A DNA stretch of 64,000 bases from Enterobacter sp. Ag1 (GTDB lineage Bacteria; Pseudomonadota; Gammaproteobacteria; Enterobacterales; Enterobacteriaceae): assembly GCA_000277545.1 (NCBI GenBank), contig AKXM01000015.1, positions 62,008 to 126,007 on the forward strand, given 5' to 3'. The notes beneath the pieces were generated by a model. That model did no database searches. It had not been told where the DNA came from and saw only the letters and a list, made by a program, of their open reading frames with translations. The translations under genes were made by a program, and so were the position numbers. Every line of letters starts with the position of its first letter. Positions within the stretch are counted from its first letter, which is position 1. Below are positions 10,709 to 20,932 of the stretch, piece after piece.

Positions 10709-11179
10709 TTACTCACGATGGTAAGGGTGGTTGGTGGTAATGCTCCACGCCCGATAGAGACTTTCCGCCACCAGCACTCTGACCAGCGGATGAGGCATGG
10801 TTAGCGTGGAGAGCGACCAGCTTTGCTCGGCAGCGGCCTTACAGGCTGGTGCTAATCCTTCGGGGCCACCGATTAACAGGCTGACATCGCGGCCATCCTG
10901 CTTCCAGCGCTCGAGCTGCGTGGCAAGCTGGGGGGTATCCCACGGTTGACCGGGAATATCCAGCGTCACGATTCGATTACCTTTGCCCGCGGCGGCCAGC
11001 ATCATTTCACCCTCTTTTTCGAGGATACGTTTGATATCGGCATTTTTGCCGCGTTTTCCAGCCGGAATTTCTACCAGCTCAAAAGGCATATCTTTCGGGA
11101 AGCGACGCAGGTACTCGGTAAAGCCTGTCTGCACCCAGTCAGGCATTTTGGTTCCAACGGCCACCAGTTGCAGCTTCAC
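10709..11179 (-). CDS. rlmH: 23S rRNA pseudouridine1915 N3-methyltransferase RlmH
   Basis: SPOUT-class methyltransferase that modifies Psi1915 in helix 69 of 23S rRNA in the 70S ribosome. SAM-binding trefoil-knot motifs are seen in [14 protein letters not shown] and [20 protein letters not shown], and the C-terminal HPYHRE is intact. The protein has 156 residues against 155 in E. coli: an extra Gly in [10 protein letters not shown]. It lies 3 bp after the rsfS stop. Confidence 0.98.
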   Translation of the reverse strand: MKLQLVAVGTKMPDWVQTGFTEYLRRFPKDMPFELVEIPAGKRGKNADIKRILEKEGEMMLAAAGKGNRIVTLDIPGQPWDTPQLATQLERWKQDGRDVSLLIGGPEGLAPACKAAAEQSWSLSTLTMPHPLVRVLVAESLYRAWSITTNHPYHRE

Positions 11180-11182
11180 CCG

Positions 11183-11500
11183 TTAGCTCCAGAGTTTTTC
11201 CAGTTCGTACAGCTGACGGCTCTCTTCCTGCATGACGTGAACGATAATTTCGCCAAGATCGACAACAACCCAGTCGGAAGCGTTGATGCCTTTCACGCCC
11301 ATCGGCGACAGGCCAACTTCGCGGGAGGACTGCACAACGTGTTCAGCAATTGACATGACGTGGCGGTTGGATGTCCCGGTGCAGATAACCATGCAATCGG
11401 TGATGCTGGATTTGCCTTTAACATCAATTGCGATGATGTCCTGGGCTTTGAGGTCGTCGATTTTATCGACAATGAAATCCTGAAGTGCTTTACCCTGCAA
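11183..11500 (-). CDS. rsfS: Ribosomal silencing factor RsfS
   Basis: Binds ribosomal protein uL14 on the 50S subunit and blocks subunit joining when nutrients are scarce. The 105 residues include the conserved [18 protein letters not shown] and [18 protein letters not shown]. Translation starts at TTG (11500), which aligns with the E. coli N-terminus MQGKALQDF and has AGGGGGA upstream. First gene of the leftward unit running into the rod-shape genes. Confidence 0.97.
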   Translation of the reverse strand: MQGKALQDFIVDKIDDLKAQDIIAIDVKGKSSITDCMVICTGTSNRHVMSIAEHVVQSSREVGLSPMGVKGINASDWVVVDLGEIIVHVMQEESRQLYELEKLWS

Positions 11501-11812
11501 GTGTTCCCCCTGAGAGAATGAGAGTGTTTGGTTTAGCCCGTAATAACCCTGGACCAGCAGGGCAGGCGGCTTTGGCTGAAAAATTGGCCGACCAGCGTGA
11601 ATCGCGGGCTATCATCCCATTGCGCGCCGGAGTTTGCATTGCCATTTTTGTAAAACTATTTCAGAAAAGCCGGATTACGGGCAGGAAATTATGGCAGCGG
11701 AGCATAACAGCCTGAGAAGTGGTGTCAATGGCTGGCTTTCCCGGTGAATCATAATAGCGTAATCCAGTGCGCTTCACTGTTCTCCTCCCGTAATTTAGAC
11801 GAGCCCCAACGC
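11501..11812. other. 312-bp spacer between nadD and rsfS, no gene seen
   Basis: In E. coli and Salmonella the alpha-ribazole phosphatase gene (phpB/cobC) lies between nadD and rsfS. None of the six frames here encodes the RHGE histidine-phosphatase motif or anything recognisable; a 76-codon plus-strand frame (11485-11715) has no support. The spacer holds the promoter noted at 11701-11728 and a leader of about 200 nt before rsfS. Confidence 0.6.
11701..11728 (-). promoter_or_regulatory. Sigma-70 promoter for the rsfS-rlmH-mrdAB-rlpA unit
   Basis: A perfect -35 TTGACA (11728-11723), 16-bp spacer and -10 TATGCT (11706-11701) on the minus strand. It would start transcription about 195 nt upstream of the rsfS TTG codon. 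Confidence 0.6.
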
Positions 11813-12460
11813 TTAGCGATAAAGCCCGTGCTGGAGAATAAAAGCCAGTACATCAGGCGGGAGCAGATCGTCGCAAGGCTGATTGCTCTCAAGCCGATGG
11901 CGAATGGTGGTTGCGGAGATATCGTAGAGTGGGGTTGGGGCTAGAAAGACTTTCCCGGCGGGCTGCTGGTGCAGTGTTACGACTGAATCAGTGACGTTTT
12001 GCGCGAGCCACGTTTGCTGTTCGGGCGTTTCCATGGTTAGCGGATAGCCGGGCCGCTGGGTGACCAACAGGTGGCACAGCGTGAGCAGCGTTTCCCAGCG
12101 GTGCCAGCGGTGCAGGCTGAGCAATGAGTCCTGGCCAATAATAAAGGCCAGCGGCTGTTTTGGCCCCAGCTCGGCGCGAATCTGCTCCAGCGTTTCCACG
12201 GTCCATGACGGTGTCGACCGGCTCAGCTCCCGGTCATCCAGCGTGAAAAGCGGGTTGCCTGCTATTGCTAGCTCAATCATCTCTTTGCGCTGCGCGCTGC
12301 TCGCTTCCGGCTGTGGGCGATGCGGCGGCACATTATTGGGCATGATGGTGACGCTTTTCAGCTTCACCAACCTGGCAAGGGCTTCAACGGATTTCAGATG
12401 ACCGTAGTGGATAGGATCAAAGGTGCCGCCATACAGCGCCAGAAGAGATGAATCAGGCAT
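11813..12460 (-). CDS. nadD: Nicotinate-nucleotide adenylyltransferase NadD
   Basis: Makes deamido-NAD from nicotinate mononucleotide and ATP, an essential NAD-synthesis step. The nucleotidyltransferase motif [10 protein letters not shown] is at about residues 12-21 and the second motif [10 protein letters not shown] near 178. ATG at 12460 is chosen over TTG at 12463. Its start overlaps the holA end by 8 nt, implying translational coupling. The middle of the protein is less like E. coli NadD than neighbouring genes are, but the fold motifs are intact. Confidence 0.97.
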   Translation of the reverse strand: MPDSSLLALYGGTFDPIHYGHLKSVEALARLVKLKSVTIMPNNVPPHRPQPEASSAQRKEMIELAIAGNPLFTLDDRELSRSTPSWTVETLEQIRAELGPKQPLAFIIGQDSLLSLHRWHRWETLLTLCHLLVTQRPGYPLTMETPEQQTWLAQNVTDSVVTLHQQPAGKVFLAPTPLYDISATTIRHRLESNQPCDDLLPPDVLAFILQHGLYR

Positions 12461-13484
12461 CAATGAAGATTTCCGGTAAGGCTTTATGGCAGATCAGCAG
12501 AGAAAGGCCTTCGAGTTCGTCCCAGACTGACTGCCCGTAGTCCTGCTTCAGCGTCAGTTCGATACGCGTCAGTAAACGAACAGCCTGATAAAGCTGTTCC
12601 GAAGAAACGCGATTGAGCGCTTCAGTAACCAACTGGCGGCGGTTTTGCCACACGCGTTGCTGATCGAACAGCGTCCGTAAGGGCGTCGTTGCCGACTGAC
12701 GTTTGAGATTGACCAGTTGCAGCAGTTCCCGCTGCAGGGTTCGCAGCAGAATGACCGGCTCGCTGGCTTCCAGACGAAGCTGCTGCAATATATGCAGTGC
12801 TCGTTTGCTCTTTCCGGCAAGCAGCGCATCTACCCAGTGAAAAGGCGTGAAATGGGCGGCATCGTTTACGGCTTGCTCAACGCGCGGTAGCGTCAATTTA
12901 CCGTCTGTCCAGATGAGCGACAGCCTCTCTAATGCCTGAGAAAGCGCCAGCAAATTGCCCTCATAGCAGTAGCAGAGCAGCTGATTAGCAGCCTCGTCCA
13001 GCGTCAGATTCATCTGTTTTGCGCGCTGAGATACCCAGCGGGGCAGATTGGCCTGTTCTGGCGTCTGGCAGGTCACCAGCACGGAGCGGTTTGCCAGTTG
13101 GGTAAACCAGGCGGCATTTTCCTGCGCTTTGGTCAGTTTGTTGCCGCGAACCAGTAACAGAATATCGTCGTGAAGCAGGCTCACCAGCGTTTCTAGCTGA
13201 GCGTTAATGGCGGCATTTGGGCCGTTTTCCGGCAGCAATAAGAGCAGCGTCTGGCGGCTGGCAAACAGACTGAGCGCCTGGCAAATAGCAAACAGAGCCT
13301 GCCAGTCAGTGGAGGCATCTATCTGAACGGCGTGATGTTCTTCAAAGCCGTTTTGCTGGGCGTGTTTGCGCACCGCATCCTGGCTTTCCTGTAATAAGAG
13401 AGGATCGTTACCTAACAGCAGATACGCCGCGCGCAGCCCTTCATTGAGCTGCGCGTGGAGTTGTTCCGGATACACTCGGATCAT
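12453..13484 (-). CDS. holA: DNA polymerase III subunit delta HolA
   Basis: Clamp-loader delta subunit that opens the beta sliding clamp. The 343 residues begin [19 protein letters not shown], matching E. coli HolA length and N-terminus, including the clamp-binding region around [13 protein letters not shown] near residue 70. Overlaps lptE by 4 nt (ATGA) and nadD by 8 nt, so lptE-holA-nadD is a coupled cassette downstream of leuS. Confidence 0.97.
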   Translation of the reverse strand: MIRVYPEQLHAQLNEGLRAAYLLLGNDPLLLQESQDAVRKHAQQNGFEEHHAVQIDASTDWQALFAICQALSLFASRQTLLLLLPENGPNAAINAQLETLVSLLHDDILLLVRGNKLTKAQENAAWFTQLANRSVLVTCQTPEQANLPRWVSQRAKQMNLTLDEAANQLLCYCYEGNLLALSQALERLSLIWTDGKLTLPRVEQAVNDAAHFTPFHWVDALLAGKSKRALHILQQLRLEASEPVILLRTLQRELLQLVNLKRQSATTPLRTLFDQQRVWQNRRQLVTEALNRVSSEQLYQAVRLLTRIELTLKQDYGQSVWDELEGLSLLICHKALPEIFIDA

Positions 13485-14092
13485 TTGCTACCAGAGGTTG
13501 CCGGCAGAGTGGTGGACACCCGGCCTGCAGGTACGGCTGGTTTCTCTGCGCTAACGGGCTTTACTTCGTCTTTCGTTGCTGCAAGATCGGCCGCGTGTAC
13601 TGCCATCAGTTTACGGATCAGCTGTTGGGCAACGTTGGTGTACATCTCTTTGATAATCAAATCCTGCTCGGCGTCTTTTGCCAGGGCAGTCAGTGGGTTA
13701 TCAAAGAACGAACGGTAGGTCTTCGCGCTGATCGGATAAATGTCGTGCCCTGGGATCAGGACCTGAGCATTAACAACCATCACCATCTGGTATTCCGCGG
13801 TCTGGCCGTTCTGGAATACTGAAGCGGTGTCCTGGCTAAGACCGTAGGCGCCCACGCGCAGGGACGGAATATCCTTACGCACGCCAGTGCCGGTATCGTC
13901 AACAATCGTGACGCCGTTTAAGCGCAACTGTTTACGAATTTCACGCGTTAGCGGACCGTTAGGATCGCCAGAGTTGAGGATCAGCGTCTTCATCTCTGAG
14001 GGGACCTGCGTGTTGCCACGCAGGTGAAAACCACATCCAGCGGTGACCAGCACCGCCAGGGTTACTAACAGGGTGATAAAGGGATGTCGCAC
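13481..14092 (-). CDS. lptE: LPS-assembly lipoprotein LptE
   Basis: Outer-membrane lipoprotein that plugs and assembles the LptD barrel for lipopolysaccharide delivery. Signal peptide with lipobox [13 protein letters not shown] (Cys at 19). 203 residues; the body resembles E. coli LptE, and the C-terminal tail after about 165 is Ala/Pro-rich and variable. It begins 15 nt after the leuS stop. Confidence 0.96.
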   Translation of the reverse strand: MRHPFITLLVTLAVLVTAGCGFHLRGNTQVPSEMKTLILNSGDPNGPLTREIRKQLRLNGVTIVDDTGTGVRKDIPSLRVGAYGLSQDTASVFQNGQTAEYQMVMVVNAQVLIPGHDIYPISAKTYRSFFDNPLTALAKDAEQDLIIKEMYTNVAQQLIRKLMAVHAADLAATKDEVKPVSAEKPAVPAGRVSTTLPATSGSK

Positions 14093-14106
14093 GCTTCCTC
14101 CTGCGC

Positions 14107-16689
14107 TTAGCCCACAACCAGGTTGAGCAGTTTACCCGGAACGTAAATCACTTTACGTACGGTTACACCCTCAAGATATTTCGCGACCAGATGTTCCTGA
14201 CCGGCGCGCTCGCGCACTTGTTCTTCAGTGGCATCGGCAGGCACGGTGACTTTACCGCGTACTTTACCGTTAACCTGAACGACCACCAGGCGAGAGTCTT
14301 CGACCATTGCCTTTTCGTCAGCCTGCGGCCACGGTGCGTTATCCACATCACCTTCACCGCCCAGCGACTGCCACATATCGAAACAAACGTGCGGGGTGAA
14401 CGGATACAGCATACGTACAACGGCCAGCAGTGCTTCGTTCAACAACGCACGATCCTGTTCGCCGTCCTGCGGTGCTTTTGCCAGTTTGTTCATCAGCTCC
14501 ATGATGGCAGCGATGGCGGTGTTGAAGGTCTGACGGCGGCCGATATCGTCGGTCACTTTAGCAATGGTTTTATGCACATCGCGACGCAGGGCTTTTTGAT
14601 CTTCGCCCAGGGCAGCAATGTCCAGCGCTGGCGCAGCACCACGGTTGGTGTGTTCGTAGACCAGTTTCCAGACGCGTTTCAGGAAGCGGTTGGCGCCTTC
14701 AACGCCGGATTCTTGCCACTCAAGCGTCATGTCTGCAGGTGAAGCAAACATCATAAACAGACGCACGGTATCCGCGCCGTAGCGTTCAACCATGACCTGT
14801 GGGTCGATGCCGTTGTTTTTCGACTTCGACATTTTGCTCATGCCAGCATAGACCAGTTCACGGCCTTCTGCGTCACGGGCTTTGACAATGCGGCCTTTAT
14901 CATCGCGCTCAACGATAGCGTCGACCGGGGAAACCCAGTTACGCTCGCCGTTAACGCCGGTGTAATAGAAGGCGTCCGCCAGCACCATGCCCTGGCAAAG
15001 CAGCTGTTTGGCTGGTTCGTTGGACGTCACCATGCCCGCATCGCGCATCAGCTTGTGGAAGAAGCGGAAGTAAAGCAGGTGCATGATGGCGTGTTCAATC
15101 CCGCCGATGTAGATATCCACCGGCAGCCAGTAGTTAGCAGCTTTGGAATCCAGCATGCCTTTGTCGTACTGAGGGCAGGTGTAGCGCGCGTAGTACCAGG
15201 AGGACTCCATAAAGGTGTCGAAGGTGTCGGTTTCACGCAGCGCAGGCATGCCGTTGACGGTGGTTTTCGCCCACTCAGGATCGGCTTTAATCGGGCTGGT
15301 GATACCGTCCATGACCACATCTTCCGGCAGAATAACCGGCAGCTGATCTTCCGGGGTTGGCATCACTGTGCCGTCTTCCAGGGTGACCATTGGGATGGGG
15401 GCGCCCCAGTAACGCTGACGGGAAACGCCCCAGTCGCGCAGACGGAAGTTCACTTTACGCTCGCCCACGCCTTTAGCGGCCAGCTTATCGGCAATGGCGT
15501 TAAACGCCTGCTGGAAGTCCAGACCGTCGAACTCGCCAGAGTTAAACAGCGCGCCTTTTTCGGTCATTGCGGAGGCGGAAAGATCCGGCTCGCTGCCGTC
15601 GGCATTCAGAATTACCGGCTTGATTGGCAGGCTGTATTTTGTGGCGAATTCCCAGTCACGCTGATCGTGGCCTGGAACGGCCATTACGGCACCGGTGCCG
15701 TATTCCATCAGCACGAAGTTGGCCACCCAAACCGGAACGCTTTCGCCGGTCAGCGGATGAATGGCGTTAATGCCGGTGGCGACGCCTTTCTTCTCCATGG
15801 TCGCCATGTCGGCTTCGGCCACTTTGGTGTTACGGCATTCTTCAATGAATTCGGCAAGGCTAGGGTTATTGACTGCAGCCTGCTGCGCCAGAGGGTGACC
15901 GGCGGCAACGGCCAGATAAGTCACACCCATAAAGGTATCAGGGCGAGTTGTGTAAACGGTCAGCTTCTCGGCGCTGTTTTGTACGTCGAAGGTGATTTCC
16001 ACGCCTTCGGAACGGCCAATCCAGTTGCGCTGCATGGTTTTAACCTGATCCGGCCAGTGATCCAGGGTATCCAGGTCGTTCAGCAGTTCGTCGGCGTAGG
16101 CGGTGATTTTGATGAACCACTGCGGGATCTCTTTGCGCTCAACTTTGGTGTCGCAGCGCCAGCAGCAGCCGTCGATAACCTGCTCATTCGCCAGCACGGT
16201 CTGATCGTTCGGGCACCAGTTAACCGCGGAGGTTTTTTTGTAAACCAGACCTTTGTTGTACAGCTGAGTGAAGAACTGTTGTTCCCAGCGATAGTATTCA
16301 GGCGTACAGGTAGCCAGTTCACGGCTCCAGTCGTAACCGAAGCCCAGCGTTTTCAGCTGGTTCTTCATGTAATTGATGTTGTCGTAGGTCCACGGGGCTG
16401 GCGCGGTGTTGTTTTTTACCGCGGCGCCTTCAGCCGGCAGGCCGAAGGCATCCCAGCCGATCGGCTGCAGGACGTTTTTACCCAGCATACGCTGGTAGCG
16501 TGCGATAACGTCGCCGATGGTGTAGTTACGGACATGGCCCATATGTAGTCGGCCGGAAGGATAGGGCAACATGGAGAGGCAGTAGTATTTCTCTTTGCCT
16601 TCGTCTTCGGTCACTTCAAAAGTACGGTTCTCTTGCCAGTGTTGCTGGACATTGGATTCTATCTCTTCCGGGCGGTATTGCTCTTGCAT
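14107..16689 (-). CDS. leuS: Leucyl-tRNA synthetase
   Basis: Class I aminoacyl-tRNA synthetase charging tRNA-Leu, with a CP1 editing domain. The product from ATG 16689 has 860 residues, the E. coli length. Visible motifs are HMGH (49-52) and KMSKS in [12 protein letters not shown] near 620; the editing-site threonine-rich TTRPDTFMG lies near 247. The open frame extends to 16788, but the extra 33 residues are not in the family and the ribosome site before 16689 is weak, so regulation of initiation may matter. Heads the leftward leuS-lptE-holA-nadD unit. Confidence 0.97.
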   Translation of the reverse strand: MQEQYRPEEIESNVQQHWQENRTFEVTEDEGKEKYYCLSMLPYPSGRLHMGHVRNYTIGDVIARYQRMLGKNVLQPIGWDAFGLPAEGAAVKNNTAPAPWTYDNINYMKNQLKTLGFGYDWSRELATCTPEYYRWEQQFFTQLYNKGLVYKKTSAVNWCPNDQTVLANEQVIDGCCWRCDTKVERKEIPQWFIKITAYADELLNDLDTLDHWPDQVKTMQRNWIGRSEGVEITFDVQNSAEKLTVYTTRPDTFMGVTYLAVAAGHPLAQQAAVNNPSLAEFIEECRNTKVAEADMATMEKKGVATGINAIHPLTGESVPVWVANFVLMEYGTGAVMAVPGHDQRDWEFATKYSLPIKPVILNADGSEPDLSASAMTEKGALFNSGEFDGLDFQQAFNAIADKLAAKGVGERKVNFRLRDWGVSRQRYWGAPIPMVTLEDGTVMPTPEDQLPVILPEDVVMDGITSPIKADPEWAKTTVNGMPALRETDTFDTFMESSWYYARYTCPQYDKGMLDSKAANYWLPVDIYIGGIEHAIMHLLYFRFFHKLMRDAGMVTSNEPAKQLLCQGMVLADAFYYTGVNGERNWVSPVDAIVERDDKGRIVKARDAEGRELVYAGMSKMSKSKNNGIDPQVMVERYGADTVRLFMMFASPADMTLEWQESGVEGANRFLKRVWKLVYEHTNRGAAPALDIAALGEDQKALRRDVHKTIAKVTDDIGRRQTFNTAIAAIMELMNKLAKAPQDGEQDRALLNEALLAVVRMLYPFTPHVCFDMWQSLGGEGDVDNAPWPQADEKAMVEDSRLVVVQVNGKVRGKVTVPADATEEQVRERAGQEHLVAKYLEGVTVRKVIYVPGKLLNLVVG

Positions 16690-16953
16690 GGCAGCCAGTA
16701 GTCCTGTGTATGAAAGACGGCTACGAAACGTAGCCTTTAATGAATTCGAGTTTAGATCGCCATAGCATAGCCGATTCGACAGCGGCAAAACAGCCTTTCA
16801 ACGCCCTCAGTAACCATTTCACCGTTCCGTAACGCTTGCAGTTTTTTACCCAGGGTGTGGCTAATCTAACAAAGCGTTGCCGGATTAACGTCTACTATTA
16901 GAGTCAGTTACCACGCCGCAAACGCGGGAATCCTTCAAGGAGGCAGGCTAACG

Positions 16954-17436
16954 ATGAACAAGGTTGCTCAATTTTATCGGGAACTGGTCGAATCGCTAAG
17001 TGAACGGCTACGCAAGGGTGAGCGCGATATTGATGCGCTGGTTGCCAGCGCCCGTAAGCAGATGAATGATACAGGCGAGCTGACCCGAACGGAGATAGAA
17101 GAGGTAACGCGTGCGGTGCGCCGTGACCTTGAAGAGTTTGCTCGTAGCTACGGGGAAAGTCAGGAAGAGTTCACCGACAGCGTTTTTATGCGGGTGATTA
17201 AAGAGAGTTTATGGCAGGAGCTGGCGGACATTACCGACAAAACGCAGCTTGAGTGGCGGGAAGTGTTTAAAGATCTCAGCCATCACGGGGTGTATCACAG
17301 CGGGGAAGTTGTTGGGTTAGGCAATCTGGTGTGTGAAAACTGTCATCATCACATTGCGATTTACACGCCTGATGTGCTGCCGGTTTGCCCGAAATGCGGC
17401 CATAATCAGTTTCATCGTCGGCCGTTTGAGCCTTAA
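16954..17436 (+). CDS. ybeL: YbeL, DUF1451 zinc-ribbon protein
   Basis: Conserved enteric protein of unknown function, 160 residues. An acidic, helical N-terminal part (about 1-110) rich in Glu and Arg is followed by a C-terminal zinc ribbon with CENCHHH and CPKCGHNQF (two CxxC knuckles near 130 and 149). A strong AAGGAGGC ribosome site precedes the ATG. It diverges from leuS and ends at a terminator. In E. coli hscC, djlB/C and rihA lie between ybeL and gltL; none is present here. Confidence 0.93.
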   Translation: MNKVAQFYRELVESLSERLRKGERDIDALVASARKQMNDTGELTRTEIEEVTRAVRRDLEEFARSYGESQEEFTDSVFMRVIKESLWQELADITDKTQLEWREVFKDLSHHGVYHSGEVVGLGNLVCENCHHHIAIYTPDVLPVCPKCGHNQFHRRPFEP

Positions 17437-17440
17437 AAAA

Positions 17441-17464
17441 AAGCCTTCCGTAAGGAAGGCTTTC
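17441..17464 (+). terminator. Rho-independent terminator of ybeL
   Basis: Stem AAGCCTTCC/GGAAGGCTT with GTAA-type loop directly after the ybeL stop. The same GCCTTCC arm recurs in the hairpin at 17603-17626 on the other side of the repeat at 17521. Confidence 0.8.
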
Positions 17465-17520
17465 AGACGAATGGCAAACCTCTGGCGAGAGAAAAAACAG
17501 CCGGCGGCTCGTTAAACAAC

Positions 17521-17591
17521 TGGAAAATCAATTCATTGATTTTCGGCTGATAACCACAAAGAGGGAAAAACCACGCTTTTTTCCTCTTTGT
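17521..17591 (+). repeat. Two-hairpin intergenic repeat, copy A
   Basis: First of two related elements in this window. It has a perfect inverted repeat AAAATCAATTCATTGATTTT, a 13-nt spacer, and a second stem CAAAGAGGGAAAAA/TTTTTTCCTCTTTG with one G-T pair. Copy B at 34521-34590 (opposite strand) keeps both stems and the 13-nt spacing. Weak similarity may extend upstream (GGCAAACCTCTGG here, GGCAACCGCTGAGG in B). Lies between convergent ybeL and gltL. I do not match it to ERIC or REP. Confidence 0.75.
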
Positions 17592-17602
17592 CATCAACAT
17601 TA

Positions 17603-17627
17603 AAGCCTTCCGCAGGGAAGGCTTTTT
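17603..17627. terminator. Hairpin terminator between ybeL and gltL
   Basis: Stem AAGCCTTCC/GGAAGGCTT, loop GCAG. The T-tract is better on the plus strand (five T) than on the minus strand, so it may serve both ybeL and gltL. Confidence 0.65.
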
Positions 17628-17644
17628 ACTGTGGCGCGTTACGT

Positions 17645-18370
17645 TTAGTGCAGGATTTTCGCCAGGAAGTCTTTGGCACGTTCAGACTGAGGATTATTGA
17701 AGAAGTCGTCTTTGTTTGAGTCTTCGACAATTTTCCCTTCATCCATAAAGATCACGCGGTTTGCCACTTTGCGGGCAAAGCCCATTTCGTGGGTCACCAC
17801 CATCATGGTCATGCCCTCATTGGCCAGCTCAACCATAACGTCCAGTACTTCGTTGATCATTTCCGGATCGAGCGCTGAGGTTGGTTCGTCAAACAGCATT
17901 GCGATCGGATCCATGCACAGGGCGCGGGCAATCGCCACACGCTGCTGCTGGCCGCCGGAAAGCTGCGCCGGATATTTATCGGCGTGTGCGGCCAGCCCTA
18001 CGCGCTCAAGTAATTTTAACCCTTTGGCGCGGGAAGCGGCTTTATCACGTTTCAGCACTTTGACCTGGGCAAGCGTCAGGTTTTCGATAATCGACAGGTG
18101 AGGGAACAGCTCGAAGTGCTGGAACACCATGCCAACGTGGGAGCGGAGCTGCGCCAGATTAGTTTTCTTGTCGTTCACCTGGGTGCCGTTCACCAGGATT
18201 TCGCCTTTCTGTACGGGCTCAAGGCCGTTGACGGTTTTAATCAGCGTGGATTTGCCTGAACCAGAAGGCCCGCACACGACGACTACTTCGCCTTTCTTCA
18301 CTTCGGTGGAGCACTCGGTCAGCACCTGAAAGTGACCATACCATTTAGAAACATTTTTCAGGGTAATCAT
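17645..18370 (-). CDS. gltL: Glutamate/aspartate ABC transporter ATPase GltL
   Basis: Cytoplasmic ATPase of the GltIJKL importer for glutamate and aspartate. 241 residues with Walker [10 protein letters not shown] near 35, signature LSGGQQQR near 136, Walker [12 protein letters not shown] near 159 and switch His in VTHEMGF. Its start overlaps the gltK stop by one base. Last gene of the operon. Confidence 0.98.
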   Translation of the reverse strand: MITLKNVSKWYGHFQVLTECSTEVKKGEVVVVCGPSGSGKSTLIKTVNGLEPVQKGEILVNGTQVNDKKTNLAQLRSHVGMVFQHFELFPHLSIIENLTLAQVKVLKRDKAASRAKGLKLLERVGLAAHADKYPAQLSGGQQQRVAIARALCMDPIAMLFDEPTSALDPEMINEVLDVMVELANEGMTMMVVTHEMGFARKVANRVIFMDEGKIVEDSNKDDFFNNPQSERAKDFLAKILH

Positions 18371-19044
18371 TACACAGTCCTTTTCTTCAAGTAGCTGACC
18401 AACAGCGATGCACTGAGGCTAATCACAAAATAGACCAGGCCGGCAAACAGGATCATCTCGACCTGTGTACCGTCACGCTCGCCAATGGTGGAGGCGGTGC
18501 GGAAGAAGTCTGTCAGGCTTAAAACGTACACCAGCGAGGTATCCTGGAACAAAACGATGCCCTGGGTTAACAGCAGCGGCACCATCGCGCGAAAGGCCTG
18601 CGGCAAGATGATGAGTTTCATCGACTGCCAGTGGGTCATGCCCAGCGCCAGGGCGGCATTTGACTGCCCTCTGGAAATACTCTGAATACCGGCGCGAATG
18701 ATTTCCGAATAGTAGGCGGCTTCAAACATGGAGAAGGCGACCATCGCGGAAATCAGGCGGATATCGGTTTTTGGCGACAGGCCAAGCACCGACTGCAGGA
18801 AGCCAGGCACCACCAGATAGAACCACAGCAGTACCATCACCAGCGGCACGGAGCGGAAAACGTTCACGTAAGCGGTAGCAAACCACGCGATCGGCTTGAA
18901 GCTCGACAGGCGCATGACGGCCAGCAGCGTGCCCCAGACAATACCGATCACCACGGCGGTAACGGTGATTTTGAGCGTAATGACCAGCCCCTGCATTAAG
19001 TAAGGCAGGGCAGGAAGAATAGAACTCCAGTCAAGATTGAGCAT
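18370..19044 (-). CDS. gltK: Glutamate/aspartate ABC permease GltK
   Basis: Inner-membrane permease of the polar amino-acid HisMQ family, 224 residues with about five membrane segments. The EAA loop that contacts the ATPase is seen in [20 protein letters not shown]. It shares single-base overlaps with gltJ and gltL, so stoichiometry is set by coupling. GltJ and GltK form the permease heterodimer. Confidence 0.98.
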   Translation of the reverse strand: MLNLDWSSILPALPYLMQGLVITLKITVTAVVIGIVWGTLLAVMRLSSFKPIAWFATAYVNVFRSVPLVMVLLWFYLVVPGFLQSVLGLSPKTDIRLISAMVAFSMFEAAYYSEIIRAGIQSISRGQSNAALALGMTHWQSMKLIILPQAFRAMVPLLLTQGIVLFQDTSLVYVLSLTDFFRTASTIGERDGTQVEMILFAGLVYFVISLSASLLVSYLKKRTV

Positions 19045-19784
19045 TATTTGCCCCCCATATTGCCAGGCAGGCGAATTTTACGTTCTACCACATACATCAC
19101 GCCCATGATGACGGCGTTGATCAGTACATAGGCAAGGGTAATCGCCGTAAAGGATTCATAGGCGTGTGCCGAGTAATCCAGCAGCTTGCCAGCCTGCGCC
19201 GCCATATCCACCAGACCAATGGTTGAAGCGATGGCCGAGTTCTTCACCAGGTTCATCATTTCGGAGGTCATCGGCGGCACAATAACGCGATAGGCATTAG
19301 GCAACAGCACGTAGCGATAGGCCTGAGGCAGCGTCAGTCCCATTGCCAGAGCCGCGTTCTTCTGGCCGCGAGGCAGGGATTGAATGGCGGCTCGTACCTG
19401 TTCACAAACGCGAGCGGCGGTAAACAGCCCGAGGCAAATCATTGACGAGAGGAAGAACTGAATGTTGGGATCCAGCTCGGACTTAAACCACATGCCAATG
19501 TTTTCCGGCAGCAGTTCAGGCACCACCAGATACCAGGTAAAGAATTGGACGATCAGGGGAACGTTGCGAAAGAGTTCAACGTAGAGCGTACCTAGCCCGG
19601 ACAGGAATTTGTTAGGGACCGTACGCAAAATACCAAACAGAGACCCGACCAGAAAAGCAATGATCCATGCGGTTATTGACAGGGCGACGGTGACCTGGAA
19701 GCCATTCCAAATCCAGCCCAGATAGGTTGTGTTGCCGAACGGGGCGGGCTGTAAAAAGATTCCCCAGTTCCAGTCTATAGACAT
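19044..19784 (-). CDS. gltJ: Glutamate/aspartate ABC permease GltJ
   Basis: Second permease subunit, 246 residues, with the EAA loop [19 protein letters not shown] and an N-terminal [20 protein letters not shown] typical of GltJ. It is separated from gltI by 199 bp that contain the SroC sRNA and its terminator, so gltJKL expression depends on read-through past that terminator. Confidence 0.98.
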   Translation of the reverse strand: MSIDWNWGIFLQPAPFGNTTYLGWIWNGFQVTVALSITAWIIAFLVGSLFGILRTVPNKFLSGLGTLYVELFRNVPLIVQFFTWYLVVPELLPENIGMWFKSELDPNIQFFLSSMICLGLFTAARVCEQVRAAIQSLPRGQKNAALAMGLTLPQAYRYVLLPNAYRVIVPPMTSEMMNLVKNSAIASTIGLVDMAAQAGKLLDYSAHAYESFTAITLAYVLINAVIMGVMYVVERKIRLPGNMGGK

Positions 19785-19796
19785 AACTTACTCCGA

Positions 19797-19828
19797 GATA
19801 AAAAAAGAGGGTAGCGCAGGCTACCCTC
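19797..19828 (-). terminator. Terminator ending SroC, upstream of gltJ
   Basis: Nine-bp stem GAGGGTAGC/GCTACCCTC, GCAG-type tetraloop, then TTTTTTTA on the minus strand. Partial read-through would be needed for gltJKL. Confidence 0.85.
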
Positions 19829-19962
19829 GAAGATTGATGAGAAGCCGGTGCCCTGAAGCAGATCTTTGTCTGCATTTTTGGGCACCTTCACGCTGGTGGG
19901 GGAACGACCCACCAACGCATAGTCTGTCCTGGCTTCAGTTCGTCAATCGGGAGGGCGGATTT
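19797..19962 (-). ncRNA. sroC: SroC small RNA (3' UTR of gltI, GcvB sponge)
   Basis: In E. coli and Salmonella SroC is a processed RNA of about 160 nt from the gltI-gltJ intergenic region, which base-pairs with GcvB and triggers its decay. Here the same interval reads, on the minus strand, GATTGACGAACTGAAGCCAG, a hairpin GGTGGGTCGTTCCCCCACC, and a terminator GAGGGTAGC/GCTACCCTC followed by seven T. Position, length and motif order agree with SroC as I remember it. The 5' end is approximate because it is made by RNase E cleavage. Confidence 0.8.
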
Positions 19963-19983
19963 TTCCAGCCCCTGTGTTTCTAA

Positions 19984-20889
19984 TTAGTTGAGAGCTTTGT
20001 CGTTTGGTTCCTTGAACAGCGCTTTCATTTCGTCAGAAAGGTCGAAGTTCATGTTGAGGTTTTTCGGTGGAATTGGCTGTTTAAACCATTTATCGAACCA
20101 TTTCGCGGCTTCACCGGAGGTTTGTGCCTGCGCAATGGTGGTATCCATCAGCTTTTTAAACTCTGGGTCATTTTTACGCAGCATACAGCCGTAGGCTTCC
20201 TGGGACTGTGGCTTGCCGACGATCTCCCAGTTATCCGGCTGTTTAGCTTTCGCACGTTCACCGGCCAGCAGGGCATCATCCATCATAAAGGCAACGGCAC
20301 GGCCGCTTTCCAGGGTACGGAAGGAGTCACCGTGGTCTTTGGCGCTGATAATACGCATGCCCATTTTCTGCTCGTCGTTCAGCTTGTTGAGCAGGATTTC
20401 GGAAGTGGTGCCAGAGGTCACAACAACGGTTTTCCCTTTCAGATCAGGGAAGTCTTTAATTGGGCCGCCTTTTTTCACCAGCAAACGGGTGCCGACAACG
20501 AAGATGGTGTCGGAGAATGCGGCTTGCTTTTGACGTTCTACGTTGTTGGTGGTGGAACCACATTCAAAATCGAAAGTGCCGTTTTGCAGCAGCGGAATAC
20601 GGTTCTGAGAGGTGATAGGAATGAGTTTTACCTGCAGATCGGGCTTATTCAGCTGCTTTTTCACCGCTTCTACGATGGCATTAGAGTAGTCCTGAGAGTA
20701 GCCAACCACTTTTTGCTGATTGTCGTAGTAAGAGAAAGGTACAGATGATTCACGGTGGCCGACCACGATAACGCCGTTGGCTTTGATTTTATCCAGCGTT
20801 GACTGCTGAGGCGTCGCGTCTTCTGCATGAACCATTGTGGCGCTCATGCCCATCACCAGCATTGCCGTGGCCAGTTTACGTAGTTGCAT
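19984..20889 (-). CDS. gltI: Glutamate/aspartate periplasmic binding protein GltI
   Basis: Periplasmic solute-binding protein that delivers glutamate or aspartate to GltJK. A signal peptide ending near ATMVHA precedes the mature bilobal domain with STLDKIKANGVIVVGHRESS and FECGSTTNNVERQKQAAFSD. 301 residues from ATG 20889, preceded by GGAGTTGG. The frame stays open upstream to 21078, but those 63 codons translate the leader and are not family sequence. The leader carries a GcvB-type target. Confidence 0.97.
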   Translation of the reverse strand: MQLRKLATAMLVMGMSATMVHAEDATPQQSTLDKIKANGVIVVGHRESSVPFSYYDNQQKVVGYSQDYSNAIVEAVKKQLNKPDLQVKLIPITSQNRIPLLQNGTFDFECGSTTNNVERQKQAAFSDTIFVVGTRLLVKKGGPIKDFPDLKGKTVVVTSGTTSEILLNKLNDEQKMGMRIISAKDHGDSFRTLESGRAVAFMMDDALLAGERAKAKQPDNWEIVGKPQSQEAYGCMLRKNDPEFKKLMDTTIAQAQTSGEAAKWFDKWFKQPIPPKNLNMNFDLSDEMKALFKEPNDKALN

Positions 20890-20932
20890 ATCCAACTCCT
20901 TAATCTTAGTGCCAGAGGAGGCACCGGTATCC

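Noticed and set aside
11485-11715. 76-codon plus frame in the nadD-rsfS spacer
   Set aside because: Antisense to the rsfS start and leader; no histidine-phosphatase motif, so not a cobC remnant.
15055-16548. 497-codon open frame on the plus strand opposite leuS
   Set aside because: It is the antisense of a highly conserved synthetase in GC-rich sequence; no family similarity and no ribosome site.
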